A stretch of DNA of 64,000 bases, from positions 558,001-622,000 of the forward strand of contig NZ_JAKSXZ010000146.1 in assembly GCF_022829465.1 (NCBI RefSeq), given 5' to 3'. Below the pieces are notes generated by a model that made no database searches, had not been told where the DNA came from, and was given only the letters and a program-made list of their open reading frames with translations. The translations under genes were made by a program, and so were the position numbers. The DNA is from Methylobacterium sp. J-067 (lineage in GTDB: Bacteria > Pseudomonadota > Alphaproteobacteria > Rhizobiales > Beijerinckiaceae). Shown here one piece after another: positions 17,667-27,071 of this stretch (positions are counted from its first letter, which is position 1; each line of letters opens with the position of its first letter).

Positions 17667-18509
17667 TCAGATTTCGACCACGAAATCCGCCCGGTAGGTC
17701 GCCCCCTCGACGGGGTTGGCGACCCAGCGGCAGCGGCCGATCCGCATGTCGTGCCCGGCGTGGAAATGGCCCGAGACCCACAGATCGGGCCTTGCTTCGT
17801 CGGCTAAATCATCGAGCAGCGTCGTCGCGTAGAAGGCCGGCACCCACCAGGGCACGCCGGGGGCATCCCGGAACCGGTCGGCCGCGAGCGGGCTCGCCGG
17901 GTGGTGGGTGATGACCACCGTCCTGCCCCCGTGCGGCACGGCGAGCGCCGCGAGCAGCCCCTCGCGCTCTGTCAGGTGCGCGGCCATCGCGTCGGCGGGT
18001 TGCCACGCGTGGCCGTCCGCCCGCTTGATCGAACCGCGATATTCCCGCGAGCCCGTCACCGGGTCGGTCATCCGCGCGGCGGCGTAGGCGGCCGGGTCCG
18101 CCGGGCGGTCGGGGGCATCGGGCGGCAGCCAGCGGCCGGCGAGGCGCCAATCGCTCCACAGGGTCGTGCCGAGAAAGCGCACGCCGTCGATCTCCACCGA
18201 TTGCCCCTCCCGGAGAAGGTGGATCCCGGCGCCGAGGGTGTTCAGGTGCTCCACCTCCGCGACCAGGGCGGCGAGCAGTTCCGGCGCCGTGCGGGCGTCG
18301 CCGGTCGGCGCGTAATGCTCGTGGTTGCCCGGCACCAGCACCACCGGCCGCCCCTGCGCGAGGTGCAGCAGCGCCGCGAGCCCCCGCTCGGGATGGCCCT
18401 CGTACAGGTCCCCCGCGCAGGCGAGCACGTCGAAGTCGCGCGTTGGCGGCGCGATCAGGTCGAGGCGCCGCCGTTCGAGATGCAGGTCGGAGAGCGGAAA
18501 GATGCGCAT
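17667..18509 (-). CDS. Calcineurin-like metallophosphoesterase
   Basis: A 280-residue cytoplasmic phosphoesterase with a two-metal active site. Visible motifs, in order: SDLHLE (metal Asp/His), CAGDLYEG (Asp), PGNHEHY (Asn/His), VITHHPAS (His) and SGHFHAGHD (His-x-His). The substrate is unknown, as is common in this superfamily. The start is set at 18509, which places SDLHLE at residue 7. The longer upstream frame is a GC shadow. It is separated by 8 bp from the CDF-like gene on the same strand. Confidence 0.88.
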   Translation of the reverse strand: MRIFPLSDLHLERRRLDLIAPPTRDFDVLACAGDLYEGHPERGLAALLHLAQGRPVVLVPGNHEHYAPTGDARTAPELLAALVAEVEHLNTLGAGIHLLREGQSVEIDGVRFLGTTLWSDWRLAGRWLPPDAPDRPADPAAYAAARMTDPVTGSREYRGSIKRADGHAWQPADAMAAHLTEREGLLAALAVPHGGRTVVITHHPASPLAADRFRDAPGVPWWVPAFYATTLLDDLADEARPDLWVSGHFHAGHDMRIGRCRWVANPVEGATYRADFVVEI

Positions 18510-18517
18510 GGGAGGTC

Positions 18518-19120
18518 TCACCCGGCGGCGCGCCGCTCGGCGGCGGCGGCGCGGAGGATGTCGATGGCCGAATCGGCATTGAGGATCGCGATCAGCCCGG
18601 CCGCGACGAGGTCCGGCCAGGGAGAGGGCACGAACACCGTCGTCAGCCCCGCCGCGACCACGGCGAGGTTGGCCACCGTGTCGTTGCGGGCCGAGAGGTA
18701 GGCGGCGCGGGTGAGGCTGCCGGACCCCGCGCGGTGCTTGGCGAGCATCGTCGCGCAGGCGAGGTTCACCGTGAAGGCCCCGAGCCCGGTGAGCATCAGC
18801 GGCAGCGGCGCGGGCGGCGTGAAATCCGAGAACTTGTCCCAGGCGGCATAGGCCCCGGCCAGCGCTGGCAGGATCAGCAGGAATGCGAGGCCGGTGCCGA
18901 GCCGCGCCCGGTTGCGGGCGCTCCAGCCGAGGCCGGCGAGGATCAGCAGGTTGATCGCCGCGTCTTCGAGAAAGTCGAGGCTGTCCATCACCAGGGCGAC
19001 GGAGGCGATGGCGAGCGCCACCGCGATCTCCACGAAGAAGCAGGCCCCGTTCAGCGCGGCCACGCGCGCCACGACCGGGCGCAGGGCGGCGGGCGGGGTG
19101 GCGGCGGGATCGAGACTCAT
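18518..19120 (-). CDS. Short cation-diffusion-facilitator-like membrane protein
   Basis: A 200-residue polytopic protein. VALVMDSLDFLEDAAINLL and SARNDTVANLAVVAAGL resemble the metal-binding helices 2 and 5 of CDF (ZnT/YiiP) transporters, and LVAAGLIAILNADSAIDIL resembles the last helix. Compared with typical CDF proteins (about 300 residues) the cytoplasmic C-terminal metal-binding domain is missing, and the normally His-containing site reads Asp. Such short forms are annotated as cation transporters, but transport activity is unproven. Confidence 0.78.
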   Translation of the reverse strand: MSLDPAATPPAALRPVVARVAALNGACFFVEIAVALAIASVALVMDSLDFLEDAAINLLILAGLGWSARNRARLGTGLAFLLILPALAGAYAAWDKFSDFTPPAPLPLMLTGLGAFTVNLACATMLAKHRAGSGSLTRAAYLSARNDTVANLAVVAAGLTTVFVPSPWPDLVAAGLIAILNADSAIDILRAAAAERRAAG

Positions 19121-19322
19121 CCGGGTTCCGGGCGGGAGGGATGCGGCCCGCCTCTTGTCCCGGCGCGGCCCTCCTGTCGAGGCGCCGGCCGTCAGAAAAG
19201 TCTGCGGACGGGTCAAGAAAGTTGCGCCTTGGTCCGGGTGGATTCGCCGCCGCGCCTGTGCGACCCCCTAAGGGAGACGGCCGACATCCACGAGCGGCCG
19301 CAACCGGAGGTCCCGTCGAGCC

Positions 19323-19811
19323 ATGCTGCCGGAACTGCGCGTCCTGTATTTCGAGGATCTGGAAGTCGGTCTGTCCGAGACCCTGACGAAGACCATCGCC
19401 TCGTCCGACGTGGTGGGCTTCGCCGAGATCACCGGCGACCGCAACCCGATCCACCTCTCCGAGCATTTTGCCGCGCGCACGCCCTTCGGCACGCGCATCG
19501 CCCACGGCCTCTACACCGCCGGGCTGATCTCCGCCGTGCTCGGCACTCGCCTGCCGGGCCCGGGGGCGGTCTACATCTCGCAGACCCTGAACTTCCGCGC
19601 CCCCGTGCGCATTGGTGACACCGTGGACGTGACGGTGACGGTGGCCGAGCTGATCCCGGAGCGCCGCCGCGCCCGGCTCGCCTGCCTCTGCGCCGTCTCC
19701 GGCGAGCCGGTGCTCGATGGCGAGGCCTGGGTGAAGGTGCCCAACCGCGCCGAGGCCGACCCGCTCGCCGCGCGGATGGAGAAGAGCCGCATCGCGCCGA
19801 GCGATGTCTGA
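19323..19811 (+). CDS. MaoC-family (R)-specific enoyl-CoA hydratase-like protein
   Basis: A 162-residue hot-dog-fold protein. The signature ITGDRNPIHLSEHFAA, with the catalytic Asp and His of (R)-hydratases, starts near residue 37 and is followed by FGTRIAHGLYTAGLIS. This is the PhaJ/MaoC pattern, hydrating trans-2-enoyl-CoA. A role in fatty-acid or polyhydroxybutyrate metabolism or in the ethylmalonyl-CoA route is possible. The context (an RNA methyltransferase 5 bp downstream) gives no further hint. A GGAGG-type site lies about 12 nt before the ATG. Confidence 0.88.
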   Translation: MLPELRVLYFEDLEVGLSETLTKTIASSDVVGFAEITGDRNPIHLSEHFAARTPFGTRIAHGLYTAGLISAVLGTRLPGPGAVYISQTLNFRAPVRIGDTVDVTVTVAELIPERRRARLACLCAVSGEPVLDGEAWVKVPNRAEADPLAARMEKSRIAPSDV

Positions 19812-19816
19812 GCTCC

Positions 19817-20641
19817 GTGACGCCTGAGCCGATCCACGATCCGGCCGACCCGCGCCTCGACCCCTACACGAGGATGCGCGAGCGCGACCTTGTCGGCCGC
19901 GCCGGGCGGTTCGTGGTGGAGGGCGAGGTGACGCTCCGGCTGCTCCTCGGCCCGCGCTCGCGCTTCCGGCCCGAATCGCTCCTTCTCGCCCCCGAGCGGC
20001 TCCCCGGCCTCGCGGGGGCGCTGGGGGCCTGCGGGGCGCCAGTCTACGTGGCCGACAAGCCGGTGATGAGCGCGGTGACGGGCTTCCCGATCCACCGGGG
20101 CGTGCTGGCGATCGGCCTGCGCGGAGACGAGCCCGTGCCGGAGGCGATCGTACCACCCGCGCCGGCCCCCGCCCTGGTGCTGGCGCTGGCGGGGCTGACG
20201 AACCACGACAATGTCGGCGCGGCCTTCCGCAACGCCGCCGCCTTCGGGGCGGATGCGGTGCTCCTCGATGCCACGACCTGCGACCCGCTCTACCGCAAGG
20301 CGATCCGCGTCTCGGCGGGGGCGGCCCTGGTCACGCCGTTCGCGCGGCTGTCGGAGGACGCCGACTGGCTGGCGATGGCCGACCGGCTCGGCCTCGAAGC
20401 CCTCGCGCTCAGCCCCGGCGCGGGGGAGGATCTGGGCGAGCGCCCCCTGCCGGCCCGCGCGCTTCTGCTGCTGGGCACCGAGGGGCCGGGGCTGGAGGCG
20501 GGTTTGATCCAGCGGGCGCGGGGTTTGCGCATCCCGATGGCGGGAGATTTCGATTCGCTCAACGTCGCCACGGCGGCCGGCATCGTCCTGCATGCGCTGG
20601 CGCGTGTACAGGGACGGTTGAACGCGGCCCCCGCACAATGA
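19817..20641 (+). CDS. SpoU/TrmH-family RNA 2'-O-methyltransferase
   Basis: A SAM-dependent methyltransferase that would methylate a ribose in tRNA or rRNA. The 274 residues show an N-terminal substrate-binding region and the three SPOUT motifs: motif 1 GLTNHDNVGAAFRNAAAFG (Asn and Arg), motif 2 LLLGTEGPGL, motif 3 IPMAGDFDSLNVATAAGIVL. The GTG start at 19817 lies 5 bp after the MaoC stop, so the two are probably co-transcribed. The exact RNA target cannot be told from sequence. Confidence 0.9.
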   Translation: MTPEPIHDPADPRLDPYTRMRERDLVGRAGRFVVEGEVTLRLLLGPRSRFRPESLLLAPERLPGLAGALGACGAPVYVADKPVMSAVTGFPIHRGVLAIGLRGDEPVPEAIVPPAPAPALVLALAGLTNHDNVGAAFRNAAAFGADAVLLDATTCDPLYRKAIRVSAGAALVTPFARLSEDADWLAMADRLGLEALALSPGAGEDLGERPLPARALLLLGTEGPGLEAGLIQRARGLRIPMAGDFDSLNVATAAGIVLHALARVQGRLNAAPAQ

Positions 20642-20771
20642 TTCCGGGTTCGCATCAACGGGGGATACCTCCGTTCCATCCGCAATCCGGCGCGCGACAA
20701 TGGGCTGCAATTGCCGTTCGACGCGCTATCTCTAGCTTGGCCCTACAAGACCAGGGGTTGAACGGGAGTTC

Positions 20772-22367
20772 GTGGCGTTGCTTCAGGCGCGGGAAGGGTT
20801 GAGGGCGCTCTCGGGGCGTCGGGTCGCCGTTGTCGGCGCCGGCCCGGGCGGATTGGCCACCGCGCTCCTGCTGGCGCGGGCGGGGATCCACGTCACGCTG
20901 TTCGAGAAGGACAGCCAGGTCGGCGGCCGCACCAAGACGGTGGAGGCGCCGGGCGGCTACAAATTCGACATCGGCCCGACCTTCTTCCTCTACCCACAGA
21001 TCCTGGCCGACATCTTCAACAGCTGCGGCGAACGCCTCGAAGACCACGTGAAGCTGGAGCGGCTCGATCCGCAATACCACCTCGTCTTCGAGGGCGACGG
21101 CGGCATTTCCGGCGAGATCCGCGCCACCGGAGACCTCGACAGGCTGGAGGCGGAGATCGGCCGCCTCGCCCCGGACGATGCAAAGAACGTGAAGAAGTTC
21201 TTCACGGAGAACCGCAAGAAGCTCGACTATTTCAAGCCGGTCCTGGAACAGCCGTTCCACCGCTTCCTCAGCATGGCGAGCCCGGCCATGCTCGCCGCCC
21301 TGCCGCATCTCCACCCCGGCCGCAGCGTCGACAGGGACCTGAAGCGCTACTTCGCCGACCCGCGGGTGCGGCTCGCCTTCTCGTTCCAGACCAAATACCT
21401 CGGGATGAGCCCGTTCCGCTGCCCGAGCCTGTTCACGATCCTCTCGTTCCTCGAATACGAGCACGGGGTGTACCACCCGGTGGGCGGCTGCGGCGCCATC
21501 TCGGAGGCGATGGCGGGGCTGGCGCGGCGGATGGGCGTGGACGTGCGCCTCAACGCCGACGTCGAGCGCGTGACCTTCGACGGAACCCGCGCCAACGGCG
21601 TCGTGGTGGACGGCGAGACCTTCCGCTCGGACGCGGTGGTCATCAACGGCGACTTCGCCAAGGTGGTAAAGGCCCTGGTGCCCGAGCAGCGCCGCCCCCG
21701 CTGGCGCGACGCCAAGATCGCCGACGCCCGGCTCTCCTGCTCGACCTTCATGCTCTACCTCGGGATCGAGGGCAAAATGCCCGAGAGCCTGTCGCACCAC
21801 ACGATCCTGCTCGCGGAGAATTACGAGCAGAACATCCGCGAGATCACCGAGGGGACGCTGCCGATGCAGCCTTCCCTCTACGTCCAGCACGCGGGCTACA
21901 CCGATGGCGGCATGGCGCCCCCCGGCCACACCGCCCTCTACGTGCTGGTGCCGGTGCCGAACCTGAAGGCCGGGATCGACTGGCCGGCGATCCGCGAATC
22001 CTACCGTGCCCTGGCGCTGGAGCGGCTGAAGCTCCTCGGACTCCACGACATCGAGGAGCGCATCCGCTACGAGCGGGTCATCGACCCGACCCAGTGGGAG
22101 AGCGATTTCGCCGTCTACGAGGGCGCGACCTTCAACCTCGCCCACGACCTGATGCAGATGCTGTGGTTCCGGCCGCACAACCGCTTCGGGCCGGGCCTCT
22201 ACCTCGTCGGCGGCGGCACGCATCCGGGCTCCGGCCTGCCGGTGATCTACGAGGGCGCGCGCATCTCGGCCAAGCTCCTTATCGAGGAACTGGCCGGCGC
22301 CCGCGCCGCCGAGAATGCCGGCCTGCCCGAGACGGCGCCCCTGGCCGCGCCCGGCGAAGCCTCTTGA
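20772..22367 (+). CDS. Carotenoid desaturase/oxidase, CrtI/CrtN family
   Basis: An FAD-dependent phytoene/dehydrosqualene desaturase-type enzyme of 531 residues. The dinucleotide-binding motif VAVVGAGPGGLATALLLARA is at about 18-37, GGRTKTV follows, and the C-terminal FAD region GLYLVGGGTHPGSGLPVIYEGA is intact. It could insert double bonds into a C30 or C40 precursor, or oxidise terminal methyls as CrtP-type homologues do. The GTG start follows GGGAG closely, and TTG at 20778 is possible. Its stop overlaps the next gene (TTGA). With the second desaturase, acyltransferase and glycosyltransferase it forms a carotenoid cluster. Confidence 0.9.
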   Translation: MALLQAREGLRALSGRRVAVVGAGPGGLATALLLARAGIHVTLFEKDSQVGGRTKTVEAPGGYKFDIGPTFFLYPQILADIFNSCGERLEDHVKLERLDPQYHLVFEGDGGISGEIRATGDLDRLEAEIGRLAPDDAKNVKKFFTENRKKLDYFKPVLEQPFHRFLSMASPAMLAALPHLHPGRSVDRDLKRYFADPRVRLAFSFQTKYLGMSPFRCPSLFTILSFLEYEHGVYHPVGGCGAISEAMAGLARRMGVDVRLNADVERVTFDGTRANGVVVDGETFRSDAVVINGDFAKVVKALVPEQRRPRWRDAKIADARLSCSTFMLYLGIEGKMPESLSHHTILLAENYEQNIREITEGTLPMQPSLYVQHAGYTDGGMAPPGHTALYVLVPVPNLKAGIDWPAIRESYRALALERLKLLGLHDIEERIRYERVIDPTQWESDFAVYEGATFNLAHDLMQMLWFRPHNRFGPGLYLVGGGTHPGSGLPVIYEGARISAKLLIEELAGARAAENAGLPETAPLAAPGEAS

Positions 22368-22801
22368 CGCGCCCCGCCATCACCCGGCTCTGCGGCGTCG
22401 CCCTGCTCCTCGCCCTCACGGGCGCGGCGCGGGCGGCGGCGATCCAGGTGGAGGTCGATGGGGCGGAGCCCGGCGCCGGGCCCGTGCTCGTGGCGCTCTG
22501 CCAGGGCGGGCTGTCCGGCGACGCCTGCGGCCGGGGCGACCGGGGAAGCAGTGCCTCGGGCAGCGCCCGCTTCCTGTTCCGGGACGTCCCACCCGGCACC
22601 TACGCGGTGGCGGCCTTCCAGGACAGCAACGGCAACGGACAGCTCGACCGCACCGGCCTCGGCCTGCCGCTGGAGCCCTACGGCTTCTCCAACGAATCGG
22701 GACGGCGGGGGCGGCCGGATTTCCGCGAGGCGGCGTTCACCCTGCGCGAACCGGGCGTTTCACTGCGCGTGCGGCTCGTCCGCGCCCTGCCGAGGCGCTG
22801 A
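22364..22801 (+). CDS. Secreted DUF2141-like protein
   Basis: A 145-residue exported protein with signal peptide (LCGVALLLALTGAARA) and a compact beta domain with FRDVPPGTYAVAAFQDSNGNGQLD, the DUF2141 signature, which includes a Ca-binding-like DSNGNGQLD loop. Genes of this family are often seen beside carotenoid genes but have no known function. The TTG start at 22364 overlaps the desaturase stop, and the next gene starts 5 bp after its own stop, so it is embedded in the operon. Confidence 0.85.
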   Translation: MTRPAITRLCGVALLLALTGAARAAAIQVEVDGAEPGAGPVLVALCQGGLSGDACGRGDRGSSASGSARFLFRDVPPGTYAVAAFQDSNGNGQLDRTGLGLPLEPYGFSNESGRRGRPDFREAAFTLREPGVSLRVRLVRALPRR

Positions 22802-22806
22802 TCGCC

Positions 22807-23799
22807 ATGGGGCGCCCCTTGGGGCCTGTGGCGATCCTCGGCGGCGTCTCCCTCGCCCTGCGCGGCCGGACGGTGCTCGACGGGATCGACCTCGCCCTCG
22901 GGGCGGGGGAGACCCTGGCGCTGCTCGGCCCGAATGGCGCAGGCAAGACCTCCCTGATGCGCCTCGTGGCCGGGCGTCTGACGCCCGATGCCGGCAGCGT
23001 GCGCGTCGGGGGGGCCGATCCGCACCGCTCTGGCGAGGCCCGCCGGGCGGTGGGCTGGGTGCCGCAGGAGATCGCCCTCTACCCGCGCCTGACCGTGGCC
23101 GAGAACCTTTCGGTCTTCGCGCAACTCTCCGGCCTGCCCCGCCGGGACCGGCGGGAGGCCGTCGCGCGGGTGCTGGCGCTGGCGGACATCGCCGACGTGG
23201 CGGGGCGCGTGGTGGCGACCCTGTCGGGGGGCTATCAGCGCCGGGTCAACATCGCCGCCGGGCTGATCGGGCAACCCTCCCTCGTGCTGCTGGACGAGCC
23301 GACCAACGGCGTCGATCTCGCCGCCCGCGCCGCGATCCACGGCGTGCTGCAGCGCCTGCGCGAGCAGGGCACGGCAATCCTCATCGCGACCCACGATTTC
23401 CCGGAGGCCGAGCGCCTCGCCGACCGGGTGGCCTTCCTCGCGCAGGGGCGGATCGTCCGCGAGGGCCATCTGGCCGACCTCCTCGCACGCCTGCGCACCG
23501 GCACGCCGGAGCGGGAGCTGATCCTCGACACCGCGCCCGACGCCGCCGCCGAGGCCGTGCTGCGGCGGGCGGGCTTCGCCCCGGCCGGGGCCTCGGGCCT
23601 GCGCTGGCGCACGGGCGAGCGGGCGGGCCTCGATGGGGCAGCGCTCCTCGGGACGCTGCGCGCCCAGGGCGTGCCGGTGAGCGAGGTGCGGGTGCGCTCG
23701 CCGCGCCTCGAAACCCTCTATCTCGAAGCGCTGCGCCCCCGCGACGTGGGCGAGACCGGGGCCGCCGCGCGTCCCCTCACCGCCGGGCTGACCCGATGA
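22807..23799 (+). CDS. ABC transporter ATP-binding protein (DrrA-like)
   Basis: A 330-residue ATPase subunit of an ABC-2 exporter. Walker A GPNGAGKT is at about residues 39-46, then the Q-loop region GWVPQEIALYPRLT, the signature LSGGYQRRV, Walker B LVLLDEPTNGVD and the switch His in IATHDF. A C-terminal extension (about 220-330) resembles the regulatory tails of drug/lipid exporters. It overlaps the permease gene by 4 bp (ATGA). Its place between carotenoid genes suggests a lipid-like or pigment substrate, which is inference. Confidence 0.92.
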   Translation: MGRPLGPVAILGGVSLALRGRTVLDGIDLALGAGETLALLGPNGAGKTSLMRLVAGRLTPDAGSVRVGGADPHRSGEARRAVGWVPQEIALYPRLTVAENLSVFAQLSGLPRRDRREAVARVLALADIADVAGRVVATLSGGYQRRVNIAAGLIGQPSLVLLDEPTNGVDLAARAAIHGVLQRLREQGTAILIATHDFPEAERLADRVAFLAQGRIVREGHLADLLARLRTGTPERELILDTAPDAAAEAVLRRAGFAPAGASGLRWRTGERAGLDGAALLGTLRAQGVPVSEVRVRSPRLETLYLEALRPRDVGETGAAARPLTAGLTR

Positions 23800-25004
23800 T
23801 CGGCGCCGCCTTCCGGGTGATGCTGCTCTCGCTGGTGCGGGACCGGGCGGCCCTCGTCATGGCCTTCGTGCTGCCGACGGTGATCTTCTCGATCTTCGCG
23901 GCGATCTTCTCCGGGGCGATCGGCGACCGGATCCGCATCCATCTCGGCCTTGCCGACCTCGTGGGCACGCCGGCCACCCACCGGCTGATGGACGCGCTGG
24001 CCGCCGACCCGTCGCTGCGCGTCACCCGCCTCGACGCGAAGAGCCTCGCGGAGGTGGCGCGGGAGGTGCGGGCGGGCGAGGTCGACGTGGCGCTCGCCCT
24101 GCGCGGCGACCTGATCGCCGGAACTTCCGGCGATGCCCCCGCCCCGGCGGACCAGCCCATCGTGCTGGTGGAGAACCCAGCCAAGGCGCTGGCGACGCCC
24201 ATCGCGCTCGGCCAGTTGCAGCGGGTGCTGAACGAGGCACTGCCCGATGTGGTGCTTTCGCGGGTGATCGCGGACGTGGAGCGCACTGGCAAGATCGGCG
24301 CGGACGAGCGGCGCTTCCTCGACGACGCCTTCGCCGAGCAGCGGGCGAAGAAGGAGCCCTTCTCCTTCGCGAGCCTCGTGGAGCGGGTGAGCACGGCCTC
24401 CGGCACGGCCAACGCGCGGGTGAGCTACTATGCCGGGGCGATCACCGCCGTGTTCCTGCTCTTCGCGGCGATGCAGGGCGCCCTCTCACTGGTCGAGGAG
24501 CGCGAATCCGGCCTCAGCGACCGCCTGATGGCTGGGCCGGGCGGGTTGCCGGTGGTGGTGCTCGGCAAGTTCGGCTTCCTCACCGCCCAGGGCGTGATCC
24601 AGGCCGGGCTGATCTTCCTCGCGGCGGGGCTGCTCTACGGGGTCGAGATCGGCCCGCACTGGCCCGCCTTCCTCGCCGCCTGCCTGCTCGTCTCGGCCAT
24701 GGCGGCGGGGCTGGCGCTCGCCGCCTGCGCGCTCGCCGCCTCGCGCCAGCAGGCGCATCTCGCGGCGACCTTCGGCGTGCTGCTCCTCTCGGCCATCGGC
24801 GGCTCGATGGTGCCGCGCTTCCTCATGCCACCCTGGCTGCAGCAGGCCGGCTGGCTGACCCCGAACGCCTGGGCGATCGAGGCCTATCAATCCGCCCTCG
24901 GCGAGGGCTTGCCCGCCGCCCTGCCGGCCCTGGCGGTGCTCGCCGCCGTGGCGCTCGCCGGCCTCGGCGTCGCCCTGACGGCGGTGTCGCGCCGGACGAT
25001 CTGA
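23796..25004 (+). CDS. ABC-2 type transporter permease
   Basis: A 402-residue membrane subunit partnering the ATPase just upstream. One N-terminal membrane helix (ALVMAFVLPTVIFSIFAAIFSG) is followed by a long extracytoplasmic domain (about 45-205) and five or six C-terminal helices, the YhhJ/ABC2_membrane_3 layout. The conserved LVEERESGLSDRLMAGP coupling stretch precedes the helices. Single-ATPase, single-permease exporters of this kind move drugs, lipids or glycolipids. Convergent with the chemoreceptor gene, only 5 bp away. Confidence 0.9.
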   Translation: MIGAAFRVMLLSLVRDRAALVMAFVLPTVIFSIFAAIFSGAIGDRIRIHLGLADLVGTPATHRLMDALAADPSLRVTRLDAKSLAEVAREVRAGEVDVALALRGDLIAGTSGDAPAPADQPIVLVENPAKALATPIALGQLQRVLNEALPDVVLSRVIADVERTGKIGADERRFLDDAFAEQRAKKEPFSFASLVERVSTASGTANARVSYYAGAITAVFLLFAAMQGALSLVEERESGLSDRLMAGPGGLPVVVLGKFGFLTAQGVIQAGLIFLAAGLLYGVEIGPHWPAFLAACLLVSAMAAGLALAACALAASRQQAHLAATFGVLLLSAIGGSMVPRFLMPPWLQQAGWLTPNAWAIEAYQSALGEGLPAALPALAVLAAVALAGLGVALTAVSRRTI

Positions 25005-25009
25005 GCCGC

Positions 25010-26689
25010 CTACGCCGCCCGCACGGTGGCGAGGAAGCGCCCGACCTCCTGGGCCAGATGCTCCGACTGGCGCGAGAGCTCGGAGGCCGCGCCGAGCACT
25101 TGGCTCGCCGCCGCGCCGGTCTCCTCGGCGGCGCTCGCCACCCCCGCGATGTTGGTCGTGACCTCCCCCGTGCCCATGGCCGCCTGGGAGACGTTGCGCA
25201 CGATCTCCTGGGTCGCCGCACCCTGCTCCTCCACCGCCGCCGCGATGGAGGTGGCCACGTCGTTGATCTCGCGGATCCGCGCCGTGATGCCGGTGATCGA
25301 ACCGACCGCATGGGTCGTGGAGGACTGGATCTGCGCGATCTGGCCGGAGATCTCGCTGGTGGCCTTGGCGGTCTGCTCGGCGAGGGTCTTCACCTCGGCG
25401 GCCACCACCGCGAAGCCCTTGCCGGCGGCCCCCGCGCGGGCCGCCTCGATCGTGGCGTTCAGAGCCAGCAGGTTCGTCTGGCCGGCGATGGTCGAGATCA
25501 GCCCGACCACGTCGCCGATGCGCGAGACGGCCGTGTTCAGTTCCAGCACCAGGGCGCCGGTCCGGTCGGCCTCGCCCACGGCGAGGCGGGCAAGTTCCGC
25601 CGAGCCGCTGACCTGCCGCCCGATCTCCTGCACCGACGAGCCCAGCTCCTCGGCCGCCGCCGCCACGGTGTTGACGTTCGAGCCCGCCTGCTCCGCCGCC
25701 GCCGCGACCGTGGTCGACTGGCTCGCCGTCTCGGTCGCCGTGGCGGTCATGGTCTGGGCGGTGGCCTGCAACTCCGTCGCGGAGGAGGACACCATGCCGA
25801 TGATGCCGCCCACCGCCGCCTCGAACCCGTCCGCCATCTGGCGCATCCCGGCCTTGCGCTGCTCCTCGGCGGCGAGGCGGGCCAGGGCGGTCTCCTCCTC
25901 TAGCGCCCGCGTGCGGATCAGGTTGTCCTTGAACACCTGTACCGCCGAGGCCATCGCGCCGATCTCGCTGCGCTCGCCCGCATGGGGGATCTCGACCGTC
26001 GCGTCGCCCTCCGCGAGGCGCTCCATCCGCGCCGCCATGCGCCGGATCGGCAGGGAGATCGTCACCACCGACATCCAGGCCACCGCCAGCGTGATCGCCG
26101 CCGCGACGGCCACGACGATGGCGATGGCGAACTGGGCCCGGGCCCCGAGTTCGGCGGCGTCCTGGGCGCTCCGCTTGCCGAGGGCTTCGTTGAAGTCGAG
26201 GTCGGCCTTCAGCGCCGCCCGCGCCGCGTTGAGCGTCGGGAGCATCGCGTCGAGCAGGTAATCCCTGGCGCCGCTCGTGTCGCCGCCGTGGAGGAGTTGC
26301 AGGAACTCTTTCGTCATGCCGGAATAGACCGGCACCGTCGTCTTCACCGCCGCCCAGAGCGCATCCTCGCCGGGGCTCACGAGGGGGGCGTAATCCTGCA
26401 GATCCTTGTCGATCTCGGCGAGGCTCGCCTTCAGCCGCGTGAGGGATTGGGGACGGCGCTCCTCGCCGGAGACCAGATAGGCCAGCTGCCGGCTGCGGAG
26501 GGATTCGAAATCCGCCGCCGTCTTGCCGAGCACGCGGGTCGAGGGCAGCGCGTTGGCGCCGAGATCGTTCGTCGCGGCGCTCAGCGCCTGAAGCCGCAGG
26601 TAGCTGAACCCGCCGAGGCCGGAGACGAGAAGCAGCAGCACCAGGAGCGCACCGATCAGGCGGGCGCGGATGGTTACGTGGGCGAACAT
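25010..26689 (-). CDS. Methyl-accepting chemotaxis protein
   Basis: A 559-residue transmembrane chemoreceptor. It has an N-terminal membrane helix ([21 protein letters not shown]), a periplasmic four-helix-bundle-like sensor (about 35-190), a second helix ([18 protein letters not shown]), a HAMP domain (about 215-268) and a signalling domain. The signalling hairpin tip contains [33 protein letters not shown] 26689 has AGGA about 9 nt upstream and puts the first helix at the N-terminus. No CheW/CheR-binding pentapeptide is seen at the C-terminus. It lies against the strand of the carotenoid cluster and splits it. Confidence 0.92.
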   Translation of the reverse strand: MFAHVTIRARLIGALLVLLLLVSGLGGFSYLRLQALSAATNDLGANALPSTRVLGKTAADFESLRSRQLAYLVSGEERRPQSLTRLKASLAEIDKDLQDYAPLVSPGEDALWAAVKTTVPVYSGMTKEFLQLLHGGDTSGARDYLLDAMLPTLNAARAALKADLDFNEALGKRSAQDAAELGARAQFAIAIVVAVAAAITLAVAWMSVVTISLPIRRMAARMERLAEGDATVEIPHAGERSEIGAMASAVQVFKDNLIRTRALEEETALARLAAEEQRKAGMRQMADGFEAAVGGIIGMVSSSATELQATAQTMTATATETASQSTTVAAAAEQAGSNVNTVAAAAEELGSSVQEIGRQVSGSAELARLAVGEADRTGALVLELNTAVSRIGDVVGLISTIAGQTNLLALNATIEAARAGAAGKGFAVVAAEVKTLAEQTAKATSEISGQIAQIQSSTTHAVGSITGITARIREINDVATSIAAAVEEQGAATQEIVRNVSQAAMGTGEVTTNIAGVASAAEETGAAASQVLGAASELSRQSEHLAQEVGRFLATVRAA

Positions 26690-27071
26690 GGGAACGATCC
26701 TGCGACGACGGGTGGAAATTAGATCGTTCGTGCTAAGCAACGATTAAGGCACTTGACCTCTGCCGGTCTCATCGCGCGGCCTATAACACTCAGCCATTGA
26801 AATATAATTCTTGCTCCGTCGAGTGTAGTTTTTCTGACAGTCGATCGGATTCTCGATCCGATTTTCTCGCTGAGATTTCGCCCCCAATGCTGGCCCGAAG
26901 CCGGGACGGCGGCCGCAGGGCTATCCGGGCCGGAACGAATGCTGACGGCGGCGAAACCCGGTGGATGTGCCCTCCCGCGACGGCAGGGCACGTTGACCCA
27001 CGCCGTGTCAGGTCTAGCTTCCCAGAGAGGGCCGGGCCGTTCGTCCCGCCCGTTCGGAGCGTGCCCAGTTC
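26690..27071. other. 382-bp intergenic region between chemoreceptor and second desaturase
   Basis: Lower in GC than its surroundings between about 26750 and 26890. It contains the inverted repeat ATCGGAT-TCTCG-ATCCGAT at 26844-26862, flanked by short pyrimidine tracts (TTTTTCTG before, TTTTCTC after). Presumably it carries divergent promoters for the chemoreceptor and for the downstream carotenoid genes. No PpsR-type TGT-N12-ACA pair was found. Confidence 0.5.
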
